Origin: Microbispora hainanensis
GTDB lineage: Bacteria > Actinomycetota > Actinomycetes > Streptosporangiales > Streptosporangiaceae
DNA length: 64,000 nucleotides
NCBI RefSeq assembly: GCF_006874475.1
Contig: NZ_VIRM01000017.1
Span: forward strand, 62,001 to 126,000
Direction of reading: 5' to 3'
In this document: one piece after another, positions 34,366 to 43,335 of the stretch
How the letters are laid out: each line of letters opens with the position of its first letter
Position numbering within the stretch: position 1 is the stretch's first letter
Program-made: the position numbers and the translations under genes
The notes under the pieces: generated by a model
Database searches by the model: none
The model's input: the letters and a program-made list of their open reading frames with translations, nothing else
Told to the model about the DNA's origin: nothing

Positions 34366-35715
34366 ATGGGGAACGGCATCATTTCGCGCGTGAATGGAAC
34401 GCCGCTCAAGCAGATCCCCGCTCGCGCGATCGAGTGGGCTCTTCCGTACTGGACGCGGGGGGAGGCGGGCAGGCAGACGCCGCAGGACCTTTTCCGGGTG
34501 CTCTACCTGGGCTGGCTCGCGGCGTTCGTCCTCAAGGTGCTCGGATCGAGCTGGGACGTGTCGTGGCACTTCAAGTGGCTGCGCGACGACCTGGCCCCGC
34601 CGCACCTGCTCAACACCGTCGGCACGGTGATCGCCGTGGCGCTGACGATCGTGCACTGGTACACGGGCTACGGGGTGGACCGCACGGCCTCCCGTCTGAT
34701 CGTGTGGGGCACCGGGGTCTTCCTCATCGCCATCCCGCTCGACCTGATCAACCACCGGGTCAACGGGATCGACATCACCGCGTGGAGTCCCTCCCACGCG
34801 CTGCTGTACATCGGCACCGCGCTGATGCTCGCCGGGGCGATCCGCGGCTGGTATCTCGGCTCGGGCCACTACGCCGAGATCAGCCGTAGGCGGCGCACGC
34901 TGGTGCTGGGCGGCCTGTTCGCGTTCTTCCTGGAGAACGCGCACTTCCCCGAGCTGCAGCAGGAGTACGGCGTGCTGGAGCTGGCCTCCTGGGACCGCGG
35001 GCAGCCGTACGCCGAGCCGACGCTGCTGGAGTTCGCGGCCAACCAGATGGGCCGGGCCGTCGACCGCGCCATGGTGCTCAAGTTCTCGCTGCCGATCCCG
35101 GACGTCGTCTACGCCACGTACGCGGGCGTGCTGGGCGTCGCGATCCTGGTCTTCGCCCGCGTCATGGTCGGCCGCCGCTTCACCGCCACCACGATCGCCG
35201 GGGTGTACGTCGCCTACCGGTGCCTGATCTGGCCGCTGCTCGTCGGCGGCGGGTTCCCGCCCTCGACCATCCCGTTCTTCTTCCTGCTCGCCGGACTCGG
35301 CGTCGACCTGGCCTTCCTGGTGCCGATCAGGCACCTTCGGCCGCTCGTGGGCGCGGTGCTCGCCACCGCCGGGGTGTACGGCGGGTTGCTGGTGCAGGAC
35401 CGGGTGCTCGAAGCCCCGCCGTACGCGCCGGAGGCCTGGCCGGTGGCGCTCGTCGCGCTGGCCGTCGTCTGGTACGCGGTGGAGTGGTTCGCCGGCCGCA
35501 GGGGGCTGACGGCCGCCGCCGCCGAGGACCGGATCGCCGCGGAGACGCGGCCGGAGGAGCGGGAGATCACGGCCGGGCCCGGCTCGTCGCGCGCCGCCGG
35601 GACCGAGGCGACGTCCGATGTCGCGGCTGAAGCGACCCCCGCGTCCGCTGCCGGGTCTGAGGCCGGGGCCGAGGCGACGCCTGCGTCCGCCGCCGTGTCC
35701 AAGCCGACGGCCTGA
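34366..35715 (+). CDS. Polytopic membrane protein of unknown function
   Basis: A 449-residue protein with about nine or ten hydrophobic helices (for example YLGWLAAFVLKVLG, LIVWGTGVFLIAIPLDLI, HALLYIGTALMLAGAI, IPFFFLLAGLGVDLAFLV). The conserved-looking polar segments SSWDVSWHFKWLRDD, DLINHRVNGIDI and SPSHALLYIG contain several His residues that could bind metal. The C-terminal ~50 residues are an acidic Ala/Thr/Glu tail with EATPASAA repeats. I do not recognise the family. It sits beside convergent CopD/CopC genes, so a metal-related role is conceivable but unproven. ATG at 34366. Confidence 0.75.
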   Translation: MGNGIISRVNGTPLKQIPARAIEWALPYWTRGEAGRQTPQDLFRVLYLGWLAAFVLKVLGSSWDVSWHFKWLRDDLAPPHLLNTVGTVIAVALTIVHWYTGYGVDRTASRLIVWGTGVFLIAIPLDLINHRVNGIDITAWSPSHALLYIGTALMLAGAIRGWYLGSGHYAEISRRRRTLVLGGLFAFFLENAHFPELQQEYGVLELASWDRGQPYAEPTLLEFAANQMGRAVDRAMVLKFSLPIPDVVYATYAGVLGVAILVFARVMVGRRFTATTIAGVYVAYRCLIWPLLVGGGFPPSTIPFFFLLAGLGVDLAFLVPIRHLRPLVGAVLATAGVYGGLLVQDRVLEAPPYAPEAWPVALVALAVVWYAVEWFAGRRGLTAAAAEDRIAAETRPEEREITAGPGSSRAAGTEATSDVAAEATPASAAGSEAGAEATPASAAVSKPTA

Positions 35716-35733
35716 CCACCCGCACCCGCCTCT

Positions 35734-35768
35734 CCGAGAGCCGCTCCCTTGCCGGGGGCGGCTCTCGG
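35734..35768 (+). terminator. Terminator hairpin after the membrane-protein gene
   Basis: CCGAGAGCCGC (35734-35744) and GCGGCTCTCGG (35758-35768) form a perfect 11-bp stem with a 13-nt loop, 19 bp after the stop and followed by CGTTTCT. Confidence 0.75.
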
Positions 35769-35802
35769 CGTTTCTGAGGGGCCGCACGGGGTGCGGCCGC
35801 CG

Positions 35803-35967
35803 GGCCAGGGTGGTGTGGCCCGGCTGGCGGGACGGCAGGGTGGGCGGCCTGGGTGCGGTGGCCTGGGACGGGCAGGGTGGTGCGGCCCGGCGGGCCAGGA
35901 CGGGTGACCTGGATGCGGTGGCCTGGATGCGGTGCGCGGGACGGGCAGGGTGGTGCGGCCCGGCGGC
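35803..35967. repeat. Degenerate G-rich direct repeats in a convergent gap
   Basis: A GGACGGGCAGGGTGGTGCGG-type element followed by CCCGGCGG recurs at 35865-35894 and 35938-35967 (73 bp apart), with a diverged copy near 35803-35831. Shorter TGCGGTGGCCTGG units lie between. It fills the 297-bp gap between the membrane protein and convergent copD. No gene is supportable here. Confidence 0.7.
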
Positions 35968-36012
35968 CCGGGACGGGCGGGCCACCGGCCGAGCGCGTGG
36001 GGTCGCGGTGGG

Positions 36013-37083
36013 TCAGGCGACCGGGGTCTTGGTCAGCGCCACCGCGACGCCGTACGCGAGGCCCATCACGGTGAGCTCCAGGGCCGCCCAGGCCGCGAAC
36101 GCGGTCGGGGCCTGACGCGTGACCGCCGGCAGCAGCCGCCAGCGGATGTTGCCCCCCAGCAGCGCGATCAGCGCGGTGAACACCGCCTTGGCGACCACGA
36201 GCCGGCCGTACCCCGTCGTGACCAGCGACGCGGGGAAACTCTCGCCGGGCGTGAGCAGAAGCTCCACCAGGCCGTTGAAGAGCCCGGACAGCCCCACGAC
36301 GACCAGCGCGTACGTCGCCAGCCGGGAGAACCGGGGCAGTGTGCGGGCGAGCAGGTCGCGATGGCGCGGCAGCAGGACGGCGAGCGCGACCAGGCCGCCC
36401 ACCCAGGCGCAGGCCCCGATCACGTGCAGCTCCATCGAGACCATGCTGAGGTCGTGCCAGTACCAGTTCGAGGCGTGGCCGGTGACCGGGAGCGGCAGCA
36501 GCCCGAATCCGGCGACGAGCACCCGCAGCTCGGCGGGCACCTTCTCGCCGAACCGCACCGCGAGCATCCCCACGGCGGCACTGGCCAGGGCGCACGACGC
36601 GCTCACGATCATGCCCTGGCCCGCGCCGATGCCGTCGACGTACGCCGCCACGTCGGGAAACGCGCCGGGGGTGAGCTCGGCGGCGCTGAGGACGGCCGAC
36701 ACCAGCGCGGCCGCGCACCAGACCAGGGAGAACAGCACGGCCCAGTGCCGGGCCCTGGCCGCGATCGGCTCGGTCCGGTCCGGGTCGTCGAAGCCGAGGA
36801 GCTTGGGGAGCAGGCTGAGCCCGATGGTCGCGGTGGCGGCCAGATCGAGCACGAGCCGGACGACCGGCAGGCCGTACTCCACGATCGTGCCCGGCATCGG
36901 CAGCCCCGGCACGCGTCCGGGCAGCGTGAGCCAGGTCGCGATCACGACCGCGAGCAGGGCTCCGGCGGTCAGCCCCGCCGCCGGGACCCGGGCGCGGGCA
37001 TGCTCGGTGCCGGTGCCGGTGCCGGTGCCGGTGCCGGTGCCAGGCCGGCCCGCCGAGACGTGGGGTTCCGAGGTCGTGGTCAT
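36013..37083 (-). CDS. CopD-domain copper resistance/uptake membrane protein
   Basis: A 356-residue membrane protein with about eight helices and a CopD domain: NWYWHDLSMVSMELHVIGACAW includes the His-rich helix region (HDLSMVSMELHVIGACAWVG), followed by FSRLATYALVVVGLSG and GRLVVAKAVFTALIALLGG. It likely handles copper delivered by the adjacent CopC protein. The ATG overlaps the copC stop (ATGA at 37080-37083). The N-terminus carries a TGTGTGTGTGT tract from a simple DNA repeat. Confidence 0.87.
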   Translation of the reverse strand: MTTTSEPHVSAGRPGTGTGTGTGTGTEHARARVPAAGLTAGALLAVVIATWLTLPGRVPGLPMPGTIVEYGLPVVRLVLDLAATATIGLSLLPKLLGFDDPDRTEPIAARARHWAVLFSLVWCAAALVSAVLSAAELTPGAFPDVAAYVDGIGAGQGMIVSASCALASAAVGMLAVRFGEKVPAELRVLVAGFGLLPLPVTGHASNWYWHDLSMVSMELHVIGACAWVGGLVALAVLLPRHRDLLARTLPRFSRLATYALVVVGLSGLFNGLVELLLTPGESFPASLVTTGYGRLVVAKAVFTALIALLGGNIRWRLLPAVTRQAPTAFAAWAALELTVMGLAYGVAVALTKTPVA

Positions 37084-37931
37084 GCGGCGCCGCCCGAGGC
37101 CGGGGAGCTTCCGGCGCCGGTCCCGGCGGCCGTGGAGCGTCCGGTGGCCGGGCCGTCCGCGCCGGAGTCCGCCGACGACGTACCGGCCGCCTCTGCCCCT
37201 GACCCGGGTGAGCCCGACGCCTCAGAGGCCGCTCGGGGCGTCCCAGCGGCAGGGGGAGCCGGGATCGTGCCGTCGCGCAGGCGACGGTCGTGCCGCACGA
37301 GCACGCGCGTGCACAGCGCCAGCAGGGCGGCGGTGACAGCCAGCAGCCCCCATACCCAGCTTCCGCCGCCCTGGCCGGTCGTCCCCGTGCCGGTCGTCCC
37401 AGCCCCGGAATTCGCCGTGCCGGTTGCGGCGGTGGCCGTCGGCGTGGTGACCGCACCGGGAGCCGCGCCTCCGCCGGTCACGGTGAACTTCACGGCGCCG
37501 GTGACCGGGTGACCGTCGTTGGACACGATCCGGTAGCCGATCGCGTAGGCCCCCGCCGGGATGCCCGCGCGTACACCGATGGAGACGTTCCTGCCGTCCA
37601 CCGTGATCTCACCCTGCTCGTAGTGCGCGCCGTCCGGCCCGGTGACGGCGATCCGCGCGAAGTCGCGGCGTACGGCCTGGTCGAAGGTGAGCGTCACGGT
37701 GGAGGGCATGGTGCCGAGAACCGCGCCGTCCTTGGGATCGCTGCCGACGAGCACGTCGTGGGCCCGCGCGGGCGTCGCGATCAGCAGCACCGAGAGCAGG
37801 GCCAGCAGCGGCATGGCCAGCACCCGCAGGCGGCGGCGTGATGCCGTGATCGCGCCAGTGCGGCCGTGCGGTGCGGCGAGCACCCGCGGACGGCGGCGAC
37901 CGCCGCGTGTAGGTCGGGTGTCCTTGTCCAT
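37080..37931 (-). CDS. CopC-domain periplasmic copper-binding protein, TM-anchored
   Basis: A 283-residue exported protein. The signal peptide (about residues 20-57) is cleaved after ARA, giving a mature N-terminus HDVLVGSDPKDGAV whose His1 is the usual Cu(II) ligand of CopC; TFDQAV and SNDGHPVTGAVKFTV complete the beta-sandwich. A Thr/Ala/Gly linker, one TM helix (SWVWGLLAVTAALLALCTRV) and an Ala/Ser/Gly-rich cytoplasmic tail follow. ATG at 37931. Upstream gene of the copC-copD pair. Confidence 0.87.
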   Translation of the reverse strand: MDKDTRPTRGGRRRPRVLAAPHGRTGAITASRRRLRVLAMPLLALLSVLLIATPARAHDVLVGSDPKDGAVLGTMPSTVTLTFDQAVRRDFARIAVTGPDGAHYEQGEITVDGRNVSIGVRAGIPAGAYAIGYRIVSNDGHPVTGAVKFTVTGGGAAPGAVTTPTATAATGTANSGAGTTGTGTTGQGGGSWVWGLLAVTAALLALCTRVLVRHDRRLRDGTIPAPPAAGTPRAASEASGSPGSGAEAAGTSSADSGADGPATGRSTAAGTGAGSSPASGGAA

Positions 37932-38174
37932 CCGGGCGACCTGGTCCACCTGCCTTGCCTTCCTTTTTGCCGGGCGCCGACCCAGCCATGGTCCCACTGA
38001 TCGCGGCCCGCCCATGCCGCGCGGCCACCCGGCGGCGGCTGCGGACCGTGCGGAAATGATCGTTTCGGGTGATCCTCCGGGTGGCGTACGCATTTCCCTG
38101 ATTGAGTGGACGACGGACGGATCCGGCATCCGGCGCCGTGCCTGCGTCGTGGCGACCGCCGTGGAGGAGAGCTG

Positions 38175-39407
38175 ATGACCCCCGACCGGACCGTGGGCGG
38201 ATCGGAGCGCGACGAGGTGCCGGCGCGGCGCTCGCCGTGGCTGACGATCATGGTCATCTACCTCACCGGAGTGGTGGTGGCGATGAGCTTCGGCAAGTTC
38301 TCCGCGGTCGGTCCGTCGATGGCCGGCGAGCTCGGGCTGTCGCTGTCGCAACTGGGCTGGGCGATCTCGGCGGTGGTCGGGGTGGGCGCCGTCGCCGGGC
38401 TGCCGGCCGGCTATCTGGTCCGCCGGTTCGGTGCGGGCAGGTCGCTGATCGCCGCTCTGGCGCTGATGGTGGCGGCGAGCGCGCTGAGCGCGGCCGCGGG
38501 GAGCTTCGGCTGGTTGCTGGCCGCCCGCGTCGCCGAAGGCGTCGGCTATCTCGTGGTCACCGTCGCCTGCCCGGCGCTGGTCCTCCATCTCGCCGAGGAA
38601 CGGGACAGGGGATTGGCACTGTCGATCTGGGCGACGTTCGTCCCGGTGGGCATCGGCGTGAGCACCCTCGTGGGCGGCGTCGCCGGCGAGACGCTCGGCT
38701 GGCGCGGCTGGGTGCTGCTGATCGCGGGGCTGACGGTGCTGATGACGGTGGCCGTCCGGACGCGGCTGCCGCGGACGTCCGCGTCCGAGGCCGCCGCCGG
38801 GCCCGTGCCCGGTGCGCGGGCGCTGGCGTGGCCCGCGCTGCTGACCGCGTGTTTCTGCCTGATGGTGCTGGTGACGATGCCGGTGGTCGTGCTGCTGCCC
38901 ACGCTCCTGATCGACGAGCACGCGAGCTCCGCGGGAGCCGCGGGCGCGCTGACTTCGGCGATCTCGTTCGTCGGCGTCCTCGGCGGGCTGTCGGTGGGCG
39001 TGCTGCTCCGGCGGGGCGTGCCGCTCGCCGTGCTCGCCGTGTCAGGGCTGGTGGTCGTGCCGGCCGCCTGGCTCGTCTACGGCGCGGGCGCTCCGCTGGC
39101 CGCCGCGGCGACCGGCGCGGGGATCGTCTCCCTGGAGAACGGGCTGCTGGGCGCCTTCGCCTTCGCCGCCCTTCCCCTCGTGCTCGAACGCCTCGACCAC
39201 GCGGACGTGGGCACCGGGATGGTGGCCCAGATGGGCAGCATGGGCGCGCTCGTCGGGCCGCCGCTGTTCGGCCTCGTCGCCGGGGCCTCCGGGTTCGGCG
39301 CGGTCGTGCCGGTCGTCGCCGCCGGCATGCTGGCCTCGGTCGGCGGGATGCTGCTGGTGACCAGGCACGTCGCCCGCCGTTCCCGGGGCCTCGCCGCGGA
39401 CCGATGA
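38175..39407 (+). CDS. MFS transporter
   Basis: A 410-residue major facilitator with 12 predicted helices; the loop-2/3 motif is GYLVRRFGAGRSLIAALALM and a second-half equivalent is SVGVLLRRGVPLAVLAV. It resembles CynX/NarK-type or drug:H+ antiporter carriers; substrate unknown. ATG at 38175 is preceded by GGAGGAG. Divergent from the copCD pair. Confidence 0.88.
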   Translation: MTPDRTVGGSERDEVPARRSPWLTIMVIYLTGVVVAMSFGKFSAVGPSMAGELGLSLSQLGWAISAVVGVGAVAGLPAGYLVRRFGAGRSLIAALALMVAASALSAAAGSFGWLLAARVAEGVGYLVVTVACPALVLHLAEERDRGLALSIWATFVPVGIGVSTLVGGVAGETLGWRGWVLLIAGLTVLMTVAVRTRLPRTSASEAAAGPVPGARALAWPALLTACFCLMVLVTMPVVVLLPTLLIDEHASSAGAAGALTSAISFVGVLGGLSVGVLLRRGVPLAVLAVSGLVVVPAAWLVYGAGAPLAAAATGAGIVSLENGLLGAFAFAALPLVLERLDHADVGTGMVAQMGSMGALVGPPLFGLVAGASGFGAVVPVVAAGMLASVGGMLLVTRHVARRSRGLAADR

Positions 39408-39434
39408 GCACGCCGGCAGATGAGCACGCCGCCG
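39403..39434. repeat. Short 16-bp direct repeat at the MFS stop codon
   Basis: GATGAGCACGCCGGCA (39403-39418) is followed directly by GATGAGCACGCCGCCG, with the stop TGA inside the first copy. It is another convergent gap beginning with a short tandem duplication. Confidence 0.6.
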
Positions 39435-39446
39435 GCTGAGAATCTC

Positions 39447-39467
39447 CCGGGCGTGCGCGACGCCCGG
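39447..39467 (+). terminator. Terminator hairpin after MFS gene
   Basis: CCGGGCGT (39447-39454) and ACGCCCGG (39460-39467) form a perfect 8-bp stem with a 5-nt loop, 40 bp after the stop. The rest of the 355-bp gap to 39762 holds no supportable gene. Its end (39717-39760) is unusually AT-rich, with AGCCC/GGGCT arms that may terminate the convergent hydrolase gene. Confidence 0.65.
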
Positions 39468-39762
39468 CGGTCTCCCGATTCGTGATCGGACGAGACCGCC
39501 GGGGCGCCGGCTCCAGGCCGCACCGGTGTCACCGGTCCGGGACGGCCCGGAGGCTGTGCCGTATGTCCGGGCGAGTCGCCGCGGGACGTCCGGACGTGGG
39601 TCAGCGCCTCGCCCGGAGGGACGTCGGGCGGCTCCCCGCCCGCCAGGGCGGTGTGCGGCTGCCCCCCAGAGGCTCTGATCGGAACGTAAGCCGCCGGACC
39701 AGCCGCGTCAACGTTCTCTATTAAGAAACTTTCCTTTTAATCAGCCCTTAAGGCGGGCTTGA

Positions 39763-41940
39763 TCAAGACAGCAGCCAGCCGTACAGCCAGGCGAGGAACG
39801 CGAGGCCGGTCAGGGCGGGGACGATCCGGGCGGCGGCGGCGTTCAACCGGAACGCCTCGACGATCGACAGTCCCGTGGAGACCAGGGCCAGCAGGCCATA
39901 CCAGGCCAGGGCGTGCGGCACCCCGATCGCGAACGAGGTCCAGTCGCGGACCCCCGACAGGCTCAGCGCCGACAGCGCGCCCAGCGCGATCCCCGCCAGG
40001 CCCGCGAGCGCGCTCAGCCCGCCGCCGCGCCTGCGCAGCAGGGAGACCAGTCCCGCGACGAGCTGGACGGCCGACACGAGCAGGAACGCCGCGGGGACGG
40101 CCAGCGGGATCGGCGACCGCGACAGCCGGTAGGCCGACGACGTGAGGAGCAGGTCACCCGGACGCACGACGGAGTACGGCGCCGCGCCGGGGTCGCACAC
40201 GGGCTGCGTCGCGGCCGGGTCGTCGAGGAACGCGGCGATGGTCTGGCGACTGCAGGCGCTCGACAGGAAGACGGCGTGCCCGGCCCCGGCGAACTCGGCG
40301 AACCGCGCGCCCGGCACGGCCGACACCGCCTTCTGCGCGGCCTCCGGCGGGGTGGTGGGGTCGAACTGGCCGCCCAGGACCAGGACCGGCGGCGTCGCCC
40401 CCTCCGACGACGCTTCCTCCGGCGGCGCCCCTTCCGACGACGCTTCCTCCGGCGGCGCCCCCTCCGATGTCGCTTCCGGTGTCGCTTCCGGTGTCGCTCC
40501 GTCCGGCGACGCGGGGTTCGAGGAGGCCGGCGTGACCGGCGTGTGCGGGGTCAGGAGGTCGGCGTCCGGCCGCGCGGCGGGCAGGTCCCAGGCATCGCAG
40601 ACCGCCTCGTCGACGACCCCTGTGAACAGCCGGGGGCCCCGCGCGTTCCGGAAGGTGTTGTACGGCGTCTCGTCCTGGCACTGGACGGCGTAGTAGAGGC
40701 CCCACTCGTGCGAGGTCAGCGCGTCGCCGGCCGCGTCCACCAAAGGCTGCAGCAGTTCGGTGCGCCCGGAGGCGAGCCCGTCCACCAGGGCGGGCACGAT
40801 CGCGGCCACGCCGGCCTCGTGCAGCGCCTCGCCGAGGATCGTCGCGACGTCGTCCCCGGTGAGCTGCACCGTCAGCCGCTCCCGGGTGAGCGGGTCGCGG
40901 GTCTCGTACGTCGCGGGGTGCGCGTTGAGGGCCTTCACCATGGCGTCGAACCGGGCGGCGACCCCCAGCTTGGTCATCGTCGCCGAGAGCGCGGCGGACG
41001 ACTCGTCGTACCAGCGGGCGCCCGCGGGAAGCAGCGAGTCGAGCACGACACCCCGGGTGCCCTGCGGGTCGCGCGCCGCCGCCAGCAGCATCGGGCGGGT
41101 CGAGTAACTGACGCCGAACAGGTACCACCGCGGGTAGCCGAGCGCGGTCCGCAGGTCCACGACGTCGGCGGCGATCTCGGCGGTCCGGTAGCCGCGCAGG
41201 TCGACGTTCTCGGCCTCCAGGCGCGACTGGCAGGCCAGCGCCTGCCGGGCGAGCGGGGCGGTCTCGGCCGACGCGGGGCCGGGCGTGCTCAGGGTGTCCA
41301 CGACCCCGCGGACGATCTCGGGGCAGCTCAGCCTGGGCTCGGAGTAGCGCCCGCCGCGCTGTTCGAGGACGACCACGTCGCGGCCGGGGAACATCCGGGT
41401 GAGGAACCCGGTGAGCTGGAGCGAGGCCGATCCCGGCCCGCCGCTCATGTAGACGACGGGGTCGGCCGCCTGTTCCGCGGCAGGCGACGCCCGGTGCACC
41501 GCGTAGCCGACCTTGATGGTCCTGCTGTTGGGGACGTCACGCCGCTCGGGGGCGAGGAGATATCCGCAGGTCGTGCCGGACGGCACGGCCACCGGGCAGG
41601 GGTGCTCCTCGACCGACGACCCCTCCGCCGACGTGGCCACCCGCCTGCCGGGATCCGCGGACGCCAGAGCGGTCAGCCGTCCACTGGGGACAACGGACGC
41701 CGGCGTGATCGACGATCTGCCCGAAACAGCCGACGCCGGGGCGGTCGGCGCGTGCTCCGCGTCGCGTTCCGGCGTGGTCCACGCCGCCACAGCACGCACT
41801 GTTCCGGCCTGCACTGTTCCGGCCCGCGCCGTCGCGGCACCGTCGCGGACCGGCGCCGCGAGGGCCGCCGACCCGGAACCTCCCAGAAGCATGAGCGCCG
41901 CGGCGAATGCCGTGACGGCCGCTCCACGCGAACTCCGCAA
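39763..41940 (-). CDS. Secreted TAP-like alpha/beta hydrolase fused to a membrane domain
   Basis: A 725-residue protein. After a signal peptide (GAAVTAFAAALMLLGGSGSA) and a ~100-residue linker comes a tripeptidyl-aminopeptidase-like hydrolase: VVYMSGGPGSASLQL, VVLEQRGGRYSEP, nucleophile elbow LFGVSYSTRPML, VLVLGGQFDPTTPP (Asp) and GAGHAVFLSSAC (His) with the TAP C-terminal region. A GAPPEEASSE repeat interrupts it near residue 500. The last ~130 residues form four hydrophobic helices ending LAFLAWLYGWLLS, unusual for this family, and would anchor the enzyme. TTG start at 41940, directly after an in-frame stop. Confidence 0.85.
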   Translation of the reverse strand: MRSSRGAAVTAFAAALMLLGGSGSAALAAPVRDGAATARAGTVQAGTVRAVAAWTTPERDAEHAPTAPASAVSGRSSITPASVVPSGRLTALASADPGRRVATSAEGSSVEEHPCPVAVPSGTTCGYLLAPERRDVPNSRTIKVGYAVHRASPAAEQAADPVVYMSGGPGSASLQLTGFLTRMFPGRDVVVLEQRGGRYSEPRLSCPEIVRGVVDTLSTPGPASAETAPLARQALACQSRLEAENVDLRGYRTAEIAADVVDLRTALGYPRWYLFGVSYSTRPMLLAAARDPQGTRGVVLDSLLPAGARWYDESSAALSATMTKLGVAARFDAMVKALNAHPATYETRDPLTRERLTVQLTGDDVATILGEALHEAGVAAIVPALVDGLASGRTELLQPLVDAAGDALTSHEWGLYYAVQCQDETPYNTFRNARGPRLFTGVVDEAVCDAWDLPAARPDADLLTPHTPVTPASSNPASPDGATPEATPEATSEGAPPEEASSEGAPPEEASSEGATPPVLVLGGQFDPTTPPEAAQKAVSAVPGARFAEFAGAGHAVFLSSACSRQTIAAFLDDPAATQPVCDPGAAPYSVVRPGDLLLTSSAYRLSRSPIPLAVPAAFLLVSAVQLVAGLVSLLRRRGGGLSALAGLAGIALGALSALSLSGVRDWTSFAIGVPHALAWYGLLALVSTGLSIVEAFRLNAAAARIVPALTGLAFLAWLYGWLLS

Positions 41941-42060
41941 CCGTCAGCCCCGTCCCGCGAACCCGGCGATATCCGCAGAAACCTTAGCGTGTTCGTCGGT
42001 CATCCCGCCCCCATTCGTCCAAGCCCTCCCATTTTGGACGATCATGGGGGCGTCTCGGCC

Positions 42061-43071
42061 TCATCGGGGACGTGCGGTGCTCTCCCGGACCACCAGGTCG
42101 GTGGACAGCTCGACGCGGCGGGCCTCGGTGTTCTCACCCCGGCCCATGGCGAGCACCATCCGCGCCGCCAGCGCGGCCATCTCCTCAAGGGGCTGGCGCA
42201 CGGTGGTCAGCGGCGGCCACGCGGACCGGGACAGCGGCAGGTCGTCGAAGCCGACCACGCTGAGGTCCTCGGGCACCCGCAGGCCCCGCTGCCGGGCCGC
42301 CTCGAACACGCCGAACGCCTGCATGTCGCTGCCGGCGAAGATGGCGGTCGGGGGCTTGTCCAGCGACAGCAGCGCGTGACCGGCGTCGTGGCCCGAGTTG
42401 ACCAGGAAGTCGCCGTAGCGGATGAGCTCGGGGTCGATGGACACCCCGGCGGTCTCCAGCGCGGCACGGTAGCCGTCGATCCTGGCCCGGCTGCACAGCA
42501 TGTCGGGCGGACCGCCGATCATCCCGATCCGGGTGTGGCCGAGGTCGAGAAGGTGGCGCGTGGCCGCGAGGCCGCCGTGCCAGTTGGTCGCGCCGACCGA
42601 CGCCACACCGGGCGGCGGCTCGCCCTCGGGGTCGACGACGACGAACGGGATCGATCGGGCGCTGAGCTGGCCCTGCTGACGCACCGAGAGCCGGGAGCTG
42701 ACGATGATCACGCCGTCGGTGCGCCGCGCCGCGATGCGCTCCAGCCAGTCACGGCCGGGGCCCGCGTGCGTGTGCAGCACGGAGATCACCACGCTCGCGG
42801 CGGCCTCGTGCGCCGCCTGCTCGGCCCCGCGCACCAGCTCCATGGCCCACGGGCTCTCGATCTCGGCGAAAACCAGGTCCAGTAAACCGACCGGGCCGTC
42901 GCCCTGTCCCGTCCTGCGCTGGTAGCCGTGTTTCTGCAGGAGGCGTTCCACTCGCTGACGGGTCTCCGGCGCCACCTCGGGACGGCCGTTGATCACCTTG
43001 GACACGGTCGGAACGGAGACTCCGGCCTCCTCCGCTATCTGGGCGATGGTCACCCGCCTCTTCACTGGCAT
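42061..43071 (-). CDS. LacI-family repressor of the xylan/glucan locus
   Basis: A 336-residue LacI/GalR regulator. The helix-turn-helix is VTIAQIAEEAGVSVPTVSKV with the hinge TRQRVERLLQKHGYQRR, followed by the sugar-binding core (HLLDLGHTRIGMIGGP, LSVVGFDDLPLSRSAWPPLT). It resembles actinobacterial xylan and cellobiose repressors. It is divergent from the GH5-GH10-GH43 genes, with CCGAAA-N-TTTCGG-type palindromes between, so it probably represses both itself and the hydrolases until an oligosaccharide binds. ATG 43071. Confidence 0.9.
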   Translation of the reverse strand: MPVKRRVTIAQIAEEAGVSVPTVSKVINGRPEVAPETRQRVERLLQKHGYQRRTGQGDGPVGLLDLVFAEIESPWAMELVRGAEQAAHEAAASVVISVLHTHAGPGRDWLERIAARRTDGVIIVSSRLSVRQQGQLSARSIPFVVVDPEGEPPPGVASVGATNWHGGLAATRHLLDLGHTRIGMIGGPPDMLCSRARIDGYRAALETAGVSIDPELIRYGDFLVNSGHDAGHALLSLDKPPTAIFAGSDMQAFGVFEAARQRGLRVPEDLSVVGFDDLPLSRSAWPPLTTVRQPLEEMAALAARMVLAMGRGENTEARRVELSTDLVVRESTARPR

Positions 43072-43085
43072 GATGCAGATCGTAG

Positions 43086-43098
43086 CCGAAAGTTTCGG
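43086..43098. promoter_or_regulatory. LacI-type operator 1
   Basis: CCGAAAGTTTCGG is a perfect palindrome around a central G, 15 bp upstream of the lacI start. It resembles the CGAA-N-TTCG sites known for actinomycete xylan repressors. Probably autoregulatory. Confidence 0.7.
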
Positions 43099-43217
43099 GA
43101 TACCTGAACCGGTTCCCCCTGATGAGACGTCAGACTGCTGTGATCAAGCCGTGAGCGCCCTTGACGCTTAACCTCAGCTTTACTTATTCTCCGGACCACG
43201 AAACATTCGGATATTGA

Positions 43218-43230
43218 CCGAAACTTTCAG
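43218..43230. promoter_or_regulatory. LacI-type operator 2
   Basis: CCGAAACTTTCAG matches operator 1 except at the centre and position 12, and lies 105 bp upstream of the GH5 start. Likely controls the hydrolase genes; the two sites could support looping. Confidence 0.65.
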
Positions 43231-43335
43231 CGTGACTGCCAACGGCGGGTAGCGGGGGAGGAGACGGGGCCGACGCCCTCCGGCCGCGCCGCCCGAACTC
43301 GAGGATTCGCCGGTTTCGGGGATTGAGGAGAGTCG

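Noticed and set aside
35567-37456. A 629-codon minus-strand frame through the copD region and the convergent gap
   Set aside because: Out of frame with the CopD and CopC proteins and composed of Arg/Pro repeats from the G-rich intergenic DNA.
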